A DNA stretch of 8,671 nt from Alphaproteobacteria bacterium. Lineage in GTDB: Bacteria > Pseudomonadota > Alphaproteobacteria > Micropepsales > Micropepsaceae. The notes under the pieces were generated by a model that saw nothing but the letters and a program-made list of their open reading frames with translations, did no database searches and was not told where the DNA came from. The stretch lies in the NCBI GenBank assembly GCA_003451645.1, contig DMER01000118.1, forward strand, positions 37,669-46,339, given 5' to 3'. Within the stretch, counting starts at the first letter, position 1. Each line of letters begins with the position of its first letter. The translations under genes and the position numbers were made by a program. Positions 1 to 5,618 of this stretch are shown one piece after another.

Positions 1-527
1 CTGCAGCGGGCATGGAGAGGGCGAGCGCCGACTATATGGGCATGCTTGCGACCGTGATGAACGCGTTGGCAATGCAAAATGCGCTGGAGAAGCTTGGCGT
101 GCACACGCGCGTCTTATCGGCGATACCCATGATGACGGTCTGCGAGCCCTATATCCGGCGCCGCGCGATCCGGCACATGGAAAAGGGGCGGGTGGTCATC
201 TTTGCCGCGGGTACAGGGAATCCGTTTTTCTCGACTGACACTGGTGCGGCACTGCGGGCCGCGGAAATGAACTGCAACGCGCTGCTCAAGGGGACGCAAG
301 TCGACGGCATCTATACGGCGGACCCGAAAAAGGACAAGTCCGCGACGCGCTTTGAAACGCTGACTTACATGGATGTGCTTCAACGTGACCTTAAGGTGAT
401 GGACGCGTCGGCAATCTCTTTGAGCCGCGAGAACAAAATCCCGATCGTGGTGTTCAACATCCATGAACGGATGAATTTGGTGCGCGTCCTCCAAGGCAAC
501 GGGCCTTGCACAATTGTCAAAGACTGA
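1..527 (+). CDS. pyrH: UMP kinase (uridylate kinase), 5' end missing
   Basis: Cytoplasmic UMP kinase of the amino-acid-kinase fold; it phosphorylates UMP to UDP with ATP in pyrimidine nucleotide synthesis. The reading frame is open from the window edge (first full codon at base 3) to TGA at 525-527, giving about 174 residues. By alignment from memory to the 241-residue E. coli enzyme, about 67 N-terminal residues, including the first glycine-rich loop, lie outside the window, so the ATG at 12 is internal. Visible family motifs are AAGM followed by [16 protein letters not shown] (substrate and allosteric region), [11 protein letters not shown] at visible residues 70-80, and [18 protein letters not shown] (nucleotide-binding region), then LTYMDVL and [10 protein letters not shown] near the end. 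The C-terminus is complete. Placement directly before frr is the usual arrangement in many bacteria. The truncation is a window effect, not a broken gene. Confidence 0.97.
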   Translation, partial: AAGMERASADYMGMLATVMNALAMQNALEKLGVHTRVLSAIPMMTVCEPYIRRRAIRHMEKGRVVIFAAGTGNPFFSTDTGAALRAAEMNCNALLKGTQVDGIYTADPKKDKSATRFETLTYMDVLQRDLKVMDASAISLSRENKIPIVVFNIHERMNLVRVLQGNGPCTIVKD

Positions 528-553
528 AGCACATTGCGGTTGCTGGATAAGCT

Positions 554-582
554 GGCAGACTGGCTGCCCTTTACGCCGGCAG
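554..582 (+). other. Two alternative short hairpins between pyrH and frr
   Basis: GGCAG occurs at 554-558 and again at 578-582, with its complement CTGCC at 564-568 between them. CTGCC can pair with the upstream copy (5-bp stem, 5-base loop) or the downstream copy (5-bp stem plus a possible G-T pair, 9-base loop), but not both. The frr ribosome-binding site starts 8 bases after the second copy. There is no T-run, so this is not an intrinsic terminator. A regulatory role is only a guess; stems this short can arise by chance. Confidence 0.3.
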
Positions 583-590
583 TGAATTCC

Positions 591-596
591 GGGAGG
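591..596 (+). promoter_or_regulatory. Ribosome-binding site of frr
   Basis: GGGAGG lies 5 bases before the ATG at 602. It is one of the strongest Shine-Dalgarno matches in the window and fixes the frr start. Confidence 0.8.
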
Positions 597-601
597 CGAT
601 A

Positions 602-1177
602 ATGGCACAAGCAAAGGGCCCCACGAATTTAGATCTCGACGACGTCAAGAAGCGCATGGCCGGGGCGGTCACCACGCTGAAACATGAATTTACCGGCCTT
701 CGCACAGGCCGGGCCAGCGCGAGCTTGCTCGAACCTGTGGTTGTTGAAGCCTATGGCAGCCAGATGCCCATCACCCAAGTCGGAACCATCAACGTGCCCG
801 AGCCGCGCATGATCAGTGTGCAGGTCTGGGACCGCGCGATGGTCTCTGCCGTTGATAAGGCAATTCGCTCCGCCGGGCTCGGCCTCAATCCGCAAGCCGA
901 CGGCACCTTGATCAGAATTCCCATTCCTCAATTGACTGAAGAGCGTCGCAAAGAGCTCACAAAAATCGCGCATAAATATGCGGAAAGCGCCAAAGTGGCG
1001 GTCCGCAATGTCCGGCGTGATGCCATGGACCTCTTGAAGCGGCTGGAAAAGGACCATCATCTGGGCGAGGACGAGCGCAAGACCCAAGAAGAAAAGGTAC
1101 AAGACCTGACCGACCAGACCATTAAGGACATTGACGCAGCGCTTGCTGCTAAAGACAAAGAGATTATGCAGATTTAG
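602..1177 (+). CDS. frr: Ribosome recycling factor
   Basis: Cytoplasmic ribosome recycling factor; with EF-G it splits post-termination ribosomes from mRNA. The product is 191 residues, a few longer than the 185-residue E. coli protein because of a short N-terminal extension ([12 protein letters not shown]). The full family pattern is visible: LRTGRAS at residues 33-39, the domain II region around YGSQMPI (51-57), [18 protein letters not shown] (92-109), [11 protein letters not shown] (111-121) and [10 protein letters not shown] (132-141). The last contains the arginines that contact ribosomal RNA; R138 corresponds to E. coli R132. The C-terminal helix ends in EIMQI, like E. coli ELMQF. The ATG at 602 has a strong Shine-Dalgarno 5 bases upstream. 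The 74-base gap after pyrH has no clear terminator, so co-transcription is likely. Nothing suggests damage. Confidence 0.98.
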   Translation: MAQAKGPTNLDLDDVKKRMAGAVTTLKHEFTGLRTGRASASLLEPVVVEAYGSQMPITQVGTINVPEPRMISVQVWDRAMVSAVDKAIRSAGLGLNPQADGTLIRIPIPQLTEERRKELTKIAHKYAESAKVAVRNVRRDAMDLLKRLEKDHHLGEDERKTQEEKVQDLTDQTIKDIDAALAAKDKEIMQI

Positions 1178-1242
1178 TGGCGTCATCGCGCGGGGTAGTC
1201 TGGTGTCGAAGCCAGGCTGCCCGATTTTACTGGCTACCGCTC

Positions 1243-1247
1243 AAGGG
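1243..1247 (+). promoter_or_regulatory. Likely ribosome-binding site of uppS
   Basis: AAGGG lies 8 bases before the ATG at 1256 and supports that start. A partial match only. Confidence 0.5.
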
Positions 1248-1255
1248 CAAAGAAG

Positions 1256-2008
1256 ATGCATCGCTCTGCACAAACTGCGCTTGAGCCTTCTGCGGATGGC
1301 CCCCAGCATATCGCGATCATCATGGACGGAAATGGACGGTGGGCCAAAGCGCGGGGATTGCCGCGCGTGATGGGCCACAGGGCTGGCGTGCAAGCTGTGC
1401 GCAATTGCGTTCGTGCGCTAGGAGATGCGCGGGTTCCATGCGCGACCCTCTATAGCTTCTCCTCCGAAAACTGGAAGCGCCCGGCCTCGGAGGTGAGTGA
1501 TTTGATGGGACTCTTGAAGGAGTATATCAAGGCCGATCTGGCTGAGCTTCATCATAATGGGGTCGAGGTGCGTATCATTGGCACTCGCCATGGGCTTGAT
1601 CCGGAGATCATTCAGCTCATTGAGGCGACGGAGACCACGACACGGGGGAACCCGAACTTGAAGCTGACCATCGCCTTTAACTATGGTGGTCAGAATGAAA
1701 TCGTGGAAGCGTCACGACGCATAGCCATGGATGTGCTTGCCGGCCGTCTTGATCCTCAAGCGTTATCGGTACCGTTATTTGCGCGGTATCTGGCGACGGA
1801 TGGGCTGCCTGACCCTGATCTTGTCATTAGGACCAGCGGTGAGAAGCGTTTGTCCAATTTCCTATTGTGGCAGACTGCTTATGCTGAATTGGTCTTTGTC
1901 GATAAGTTTTGGCCTGATTTCAGTGCTGCCGACCTTAGCGATGCCATCTCAGAATTCAAGCGACGGACGCGCCGCTTTGGCGGACTGAATGCGGCGCGGG
2001 AGGGGTGA
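1256..2008 (+). CDS. uppS: Undecaprenyl diphosphate synthase (cis-prenyltransferase)
   Basis: Adds isopentenyl diphosphate units in cis to farnesyl diphosphate to make C55 undecaprenyl diphosphate, the precursor of the lipid carrier for peptidoglycan and surface polysaccharides. It acts at the cytoplasmic face of the inner membrane. The 250-residue length is normal for the family. Motifs in order: HIAIIMDGNGRWA with catalytic D24 (E. coli D26) at residues 18-30; GHRAG at 40-44; YSFSSENWKRP at 66-76 with N72, W73 and R75; FNYGGQNEIV in the middle; and DLVIRTSGEKRLSNFLLWQ at 188-206 with R192 and R198, then AYAEL with E211 (E. coli R194, R200, E213). All catalytic positions I can check are present. 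The start at 1256 has a moderate Shine-Dalgarno (1243-1247). The stop overlaps the cdsA start by 4 bases (GTGA), suggesting coupling. Part of the 3' third looks more AT-rich than its neighbours, but only mildly. Confidence 0.97.
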   Translation: MHRSAQTALEPSADGPQHIAIIMDGNGRWAKARGLPRVMGHRAGVQAVRNCVRALGDARVPCATLYSFSSENWKRPASEVSDLMGLLKEYIKADLAELHHNGVEVRIIGTRHGLDPEIIQLIEATETTTRGNPNLKLTIAFNYGGQNEIVEASRRIAMDVLAGRLDPQALSVPLFARYLATDGLPDPDLVIRTSGEKRLSNFLLWQTAYAELVFVDKFWPDFSAADLSDAISEFKRRTRRFGGLNAAREG

Positions 2009-2826
2009 GCATCGCGCAAGAACCCATCCGAACCATAAGACTGCGGCTGATTTCAGCGGCAGTCATGATCCCTGTGGCGCTTGGTGCCATTTGGTTTGGG
2101 TCGATCCCCTTCGCGCTCTTTACATTCTTGATTGGCATTGCGATGGCGTTTGAATGGGCTAGGCTCGCACATGGGCGCGCGCCGAATTGGCATTTCTGGA
2201 TATCCTCAATAGGTCTGGCCTGCGGCGTCGCGGCTTTGAGCCTTGGCAGGCCGGACTTGAGCGTGACAGCCGCCCTGGCAACGGCGCTGACTGCCAGTGT
2301 TGCCGCACGCGCGATGGGACTGAGGGTACCATGGCCCGTATTTGGTGCGCTCTATGTGCTGGCGCCCTGTTTCGCACTGATCTGGCTAAGAGACCAGCCT
2401 GGCGTTGGCTTGCAAACGGTTGTTTGGCTTTGTGCGATCGTTTGGTCTGCGGACAGCGCCGCCTATGCGGTGGGGCGCGCGATCGGCGGGCCCAAACTCG
2501 CGCCATCCATTTCTCCAAATAAGACTTGGTCCGGCTTTTCGGGAGGGCTTGCCGCGGGCACCGTGGCGGCCGGCGCGGTCAGCTGGCTCATCGGTGCGCC
2601 TATGCCAACACTCGCGGCCTTGATTGGCTTTCTCGTAGCAATCGTGACCGAGCTGGGCGATCTAGGCGAGTCGCTGATCAAGCGCTATTTTGGGGTCAAG
2701 CACACCTCCGGCCTCATTCCCGGTCATGGCGGTGTTTTAGACCGCCTGGATGGTATGATTGCTGCTACGTTGCTGGTTGCGCTTCTAACGGGAATGAGCG
2801 GGGAGAGCCCGCTCTTGTGGGGTTGA
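2005..2826 (+). CDS. cdsA: Phosphatidate cytidylyltransferase (CDP-diacylglycerol synthase)
   Basis: Integral inner-membrane enzyme that joins phosphatidic acid and CTP to give CDP-diacylglycerol, the branch point of phospholipid synthesis. The product is 273 residues (E. coli 285). It is rich in hydrophobic segments, starting at residues 16-50 (ISAAVMIPVALGAIWF onward), consistent with a polytopic protein. Visible family motifs: ADSAAYAVGRAIGGPKLAP with D150, SPNKTWSG at 170-177, TELGDLGESLIKR, and a C-terminal signature ending SGLIPGHGGVLDRLD with D246 and D249. The signature carries K232-H233 where the family has K-D (see findings). The start is GTG at 2005, overlapping the uppS TGA. The GGAGG at 1999-2003 is only one base from it, tighter than usual, but no ATG or TTG fits better. 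The stop overlaps the dxr start by one base. Family assignment is secure; full activity is less certain because of H233. Confidence 0.94.
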   Translation: MSIAQEPIRTIRLRLISAAVMIPVALGAIWFGSIPFALFTFLIGIAMAFEWARLAHGRAPNWHFWISSIGLACGVAALSLGRPDLSVTAALATALTASVAARAMGLRVPWPVFGALYVLAPCFALIWLRDQPGVGLQTVVWLCAIVWSADSAAYAVGRAIGGPKLAPSISPNKTWSGFSGGLAAGTVAAGAVSWLIGAPMPTLAALIGFLVAIVTELGDLGESLIKRYFGVKHTSGLIPGHGGVLDRLDGMIAATLLVALLTGMSGESPLLWG

Positions 2827-4043
2827 TGATGGCGCCAGCCAGCAAACTGAGGACGGTGACAATCCTTGGGGCGACAGGATCGGTTGGCACATCGACGGCC
2901 AACCTGATTATGGAAGCCAACGCGACAGAGCCTGGACGCTTTGACGTGGTGGCGGTAACGGCGTTGCGTAACGCCCGAGGCTTGGCCGAGCAGGCGCGCC
3001 GCCTGAAAGCACATCACGCCGCGATCGCAGATGAGGGTGCGCTAGGAGAGTTGCGCGAGCGCCTCGCTGGTACGGGCATCACAACCTCCGCGGGACTGCA
3101 AGCTATAAATGAAGCAGCAGCGATGCCGAGTGACCTGGTCATGGCGGCCATAGTAGGGACCGCAGGCCTTGAACCAGCCTTGACAGCCGTGCGGCGCGGC
3201 GCGGCGATCGCCTTGGCAAACAAGGAATGCCTCGTGACGGCGGGCCATGCCTTCATGGCGCAGGCGCGGGCAAGTGGCGCCACCATTCTGCCGGTCGATT
3301 CCGAGCATAATGCCGTTTTTCAAATCCTGGACGGACCCGCTAACAGCGAGGTCGCAACGGTCACTCTCACAGCATCTGGCGGCCCATTCCGCGATTGGGA
3401 TCTGCGCCGAATGGCGTGTGCAACCATCAAGGAGGCATGCGCCCACCCAAACTGGGCGATGGGCGCCAAGATTTCCGTGGACTCCGCAACGTTGATGAAC
3501 AAGGGCTTGGAACTGATCGAAGCCGCCCACTTGTTCGCTCTGACGCATGAGCAACTCGGTGTTGTCATTCACCGTCAGTCGCTGGTACATGCTTTAATAG
3601 AATTTGTCGACGGATCAATCCACGCACAGATGGGTGCCGCGGATATGCGCCTGCCGATCGCGCATGTTTTGGCCTATCCCGAGCGGCTGCGATGGCGCGC
3701 GCCGAAGTTGAACCTTGCACAAATCGGGAGCTTGACCTTTGAGGCGCCGGATTTGAGCCGGTTTCCAGCCTTGGCGCTAGCGCAAGCTTGCCTTCGACAA
3801 GGCGGCGGTTACCCTACCATCTTAAACGCGGCCAACGAGGTGGCTGTGGAGGCATTCTTAAATGGCCAACTGCCATTCTTGGGTGTTGCTGAGGTTTGCG
3901 AGCGGGTTTTGAATGGCTTTCCACACATGGCCCAATCTGACCACCTTGATTTGGCGGCAATTCTTGCATTGGACCTTGAAGCCCGCCACGCCGCCCGCTC
4001 CGCCATCGCACAATCCAGCACGCCTATCTCGCATATCCACTAG
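2826..4043 (+). CDS. dxr: 1-deoxy-D-xylulose 5-phosphate reductoisomerase
   Basis: Cytoplasmic NADPH-dependent enzyme of the MEP pathway, converting 1-deoxy-D-xylulose 5-phosphate to 2-C-methyl-D-erythritol 4-phosphate; it is the target of fosmidomycin. The product is 405 residues (E. coli 398). The NADPH-binding loop ILGATGSVGTSTA spans residues 13-25; LANKECLV has K133; PVDSEHNA has metal-binding D158 and E160; LTASGGPFR, HPNWAMG and ISVDSATLMNKGLELIEA (N225, K226, E229) form the active site and flexible loop. The C-terminal NAANEVAVEAFL is typical. The frame is open for 100 codons further upstream, but that part overlaps cdsA out of frame. The real start is ATG 2826 (TGATG, one-base overlap with the cdsA stop) or the next codon, ATG 2829, which sits better behind TGGGG at 2818-2822. 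Oddities are Cys135 in the usual ANKES motif and Arg250 in the usual HPQS motif. Its product pathway supplies the substrates of UppS two genes upstream. Confidence 0.97.
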   Translation: MMAPASKLRTVTILGATGSVGTSTANLIMEANATEPGRFDVVAVTALRNARGLAEQARRLKAHHAAIADEGALGELRERLAGTGITTSAGLQAINEAAAMPSDLVMAAIVGTAGLEPALTAVRRGAAIALANKECLVTAGHAFMAQARASGATILPVDSEHNAVFQILDGPANSEVATVTLTASGGPFRDWDLRRMACATIKEACAHPNWAMGAKISVDSATLMNKGLELIEAAHLFALTHEQLGVVIHRQSLVHALIEFVDGSIHAQMGAADMRLPIAHVLAYPERLRWRAPKLNLAQIGSLTFEAPDLSRFPALALAQACLRQGGGYPTILNAANEVAVEAFLNGQLPFLGVAEVCERVLNGFPHMAQSDHLDLAAILALDLEARHAARSAIAQSSTPISHIH

Positions 4044-4072
4044 ATCTCCAGGTTTTCCGAAGGGAACTTTCG

Positions 4073-5491
4073 ATGGACGTTTTGACCGCGTTGAGTGATT
4101 TCGCCATTTCTGGATTTTGGTATGTCGTGCCGTTCATCGTTGTCCTGTCGGTTGTCGTCTTCATCCACGAACAGGGGCATTTTTGGGCTGGCAGGCTGTG
4201 CAATGTGCGGATCGATGCCTTTTCAATTGGCTTTGGACCTGAGTTGTTTGGATGGGTTGACCGGCATGGAACCCGCTGGCGGGTGGCGGCGCTGCCCTTG
4301 GGCGGGTATGTGAAATTTTGGGGTGATGCGGATGTATCGACCTCTAGGGTTGACGAAGAGGTTCTGGACAAAGCGACCCCTGCCGATCGCGCTCAATCTT
4401 TTCATCACAAGCCCTTATACCAAAAGGCGTTCATTACGGCCGCAGGTCCGCTTGCCAACTTTGTGCTGGCCATCGCGGTGTTCGCAGGCTTGAACATCTT
4501 CGCAGGCGAGAAAGTGTATCCACCAAAAATTGGGACGGTCGCCGAAGGCAGTCCAGCTGCCGCGTCCGGCTTGCGGCCTGGTGACCTCATCCTTGCAGTC
4601 AACGGTCAAAGCATCCGGTCTTTCCTGGAGTTTCGCAAGGCCGAGAGCCTCAGCACTGCAACGCCAATGACGCTAAAGGTCGAGCGGGCGGAGGAGGTCT
4701 TCACCATCACCGTGACCCCCCGGTTGGAGGATCAGGATGATGGTCAGGGCGGAAAGGTGGCGGTGCCGCTCATTGGCATTCAACCCTTCTTGCCGCCGGT
4801 CGTCACAGGCCTGACCGCCGGCGGCGCCGCGCAAAAGGCTGGGATTGCTTTGGATGACCTCATAACAGAGGTATCGGGGACGCCCGTCACGACATTCTCG
4901 GAGGTGGTGGGGCTCGTGCGGGCCAGTGGCGGAAAAGCTCTGTCGATGAGGGTAGACCGTAATGGCCAGGCCGTGTCCTTTACGCTTACGCCCGAGGCAA
5001 AACCTGATGGCGCTGGTGGAACTGTCTTTCAGATCGGTATCATGAGCGACCCAACCCAGCCCAACTCTCGCGTGCAGATTGAGACCGTCTACCACGATCC
5101 CGCTAGCGCATTGAGTAAGGGTGTGTCCGATGTTGGCTTCATTATCTACAAGATTGGGGAGTTCTTCGGCCAGCTGGTGACCGGGACTGGCGATGTGCGC
5201 CAGCTGTCCGGACCCATCGGCATAGCCAAGGTGTCCTCCGAAGCCGCCCAGTCAGGCGTGCTATACTTGATACACCTCATCGCCGTGTTGTCAGTGAGCA
5301 TCGGTCTTCTCAACCTTTTGCCCATTCCGGTCCTCGACGGAGGCCACCTTTTGTATTATGCGATAGAGAGTATTCGCGGGAAACCGTTGGGGGAGACGGC
5401 GCAACAGGTTGGATTTCAGATTGGCCTGGCGTTTGTTTTGGGGCTCATGGTGGTTGCGACTTGGAACGACATCGTTAAGATGGTGTTCTAG
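4073..5491 (+). CDS. rseP: RseP-family site-2 intramembrane zinc metalloprotease
   Basis: Inner-membrane protease that cuts transmembrane segments, such as anti-sigma factors in envelope stress signalling or leftover signal peptides. The product is 472 residues. The first membrane helix carries the zinc motif HEQGH (H32, E33, H36), followed by FSIGFGPELFGW, LPLGGYVKF and AGPLANF. The periplasmic part holds two PDZ domains: about residues 150-240 (GSPAAASGLRPGDLI) and about 240-323 (GGAAQKAGIALDDLI). The last membrane region has NLLPIPVLDGGH with N414, P419 and the third zinc ligand D422, offset by exactly 20 from E. coli N394, P399, D402. The C-terminus ends in a hydrophobic helix (FVLGLMVVATWNDIV). 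All catalytic residues are present. The ATG at 4073 has AGGGA at 4061-4065. It lies 29 bases after dxr and before bamA, its usual place. The native substrate cannot be told from sequence. Two PDZ domains are more than I expect for an alphaproteobacterium. Confidence 0.96.
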   Translation: MDVLTALSDFAISGFWYVVPFIVVLSVVVFIHEQGHFWAGRLCNVRIDAFSIGFGPELFGWVDRHGTRWRVAALPLGGYVKFWGDADVSTSRVDEEVLDKATPADRAQSFHHKPLYQKAFITAAGPLANFVLAIAVFAGLNIFAGEKVYPPKIGTVAEGSPAAASGLRPGDLILAVNGQSIRSFLEFRKAESLSTATPMTLKVERAEEVFTITVTPRLEDQDDGQGGKVAVPLIGIQPFLPPVVTGLTAGGAAQKAGIALDDLITEVSGTPVTTFSEVVGLVRASGGKALSMRVDRNGQAVSFTLTPEAKPDGAGGTVFQIGIMSDPTQPNSRVQIETVYHDPASALSKGVSDVGFIIYKIGEFFGQLVTGTGDVRQLSGPIGIAKVSSEAAQSGVLYLIHLIAVLSVSIGLLNLLPIPVLDGGHLLYYAIESIRGKPLGETAQQVGFQIGLAFVLGLMVVATWNDIVKMVF

Positions 5492-5618
5492 GAAAGAATC
5501 AATTCACGGCGCTCTTGCGATCTGCTTGTGCGACGGGTAGGTTGGTAATGTTGTCCCAGATTGGGGCGGCTGAGCGATGCGTGCGGTGATGATCTTGGCG
5601 GCTCAAGTACAGGTTAGA
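5492..5618 (+). other. Intergenic gap rseP-bamA
   Basis: The longest non-coding stretch in the window if bamA starts at 5619 (85 bases if it starts at 5577). I find no convincing -35/-10 pair, no ECF-type promoter and no terminator stem with a T-run. A GANTC sequence (GAATC, 5496-5500), the CcrM methylation site of many Alphaproteobacteria, is present; several others lie inside genes, so it is not specific. A separate bamA promoter here is plausible but not shown. Confidence 0.4.

Noticed and set aside
114..614. 166-codon open frame on the minus strand opposite pyrH
   Set aside because: It overlaps a certain gene over most of its length, has no recognisable motif and is Arg/His-rich in the way antisense shadows of GC-rich genes are.
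629..1186. 185-codon open frame on the minus strand opposite frr
   Set aside because: It covers nearly all of a highly conserved gene; its composition follows from the sense codons and no domain is visible.
1194..1238. GGTAG/CTACC with inner CTGG/CCAG pairing in the frr-uppS gap
   Set aside because: Stems are 4-5 bp with large loops and no T-run; not enough to call a terminator or riboswitch.
1131..1370. 79-codon + strand open frame across the frr-uppS gap
   Set aside because: It overlaps both genes out of frame and shows no protein motif.
2526..2825. Possible 100-residue N-terminal extension of Dxr
   Set aside because: It overlaps cdsA out of frame, is Arg/Cys-rich without similarity to Dxr, and the NADPH-binding loop is at the expected distance from ATG 2826.
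4063..4081. GGAAC...CGTT resembling an EcfG-type general stress promoter before rseP
   Set aside because: The spacing is about 10 bases, not the 16-17 needed, and the second half lies inside the rseP coding sequence.
5515..5549. TTGCGA ... GGTAAT as a possible bamA promoter
   Set aside because: The spacing of about 23 bases is too long and the -10 match is poor.
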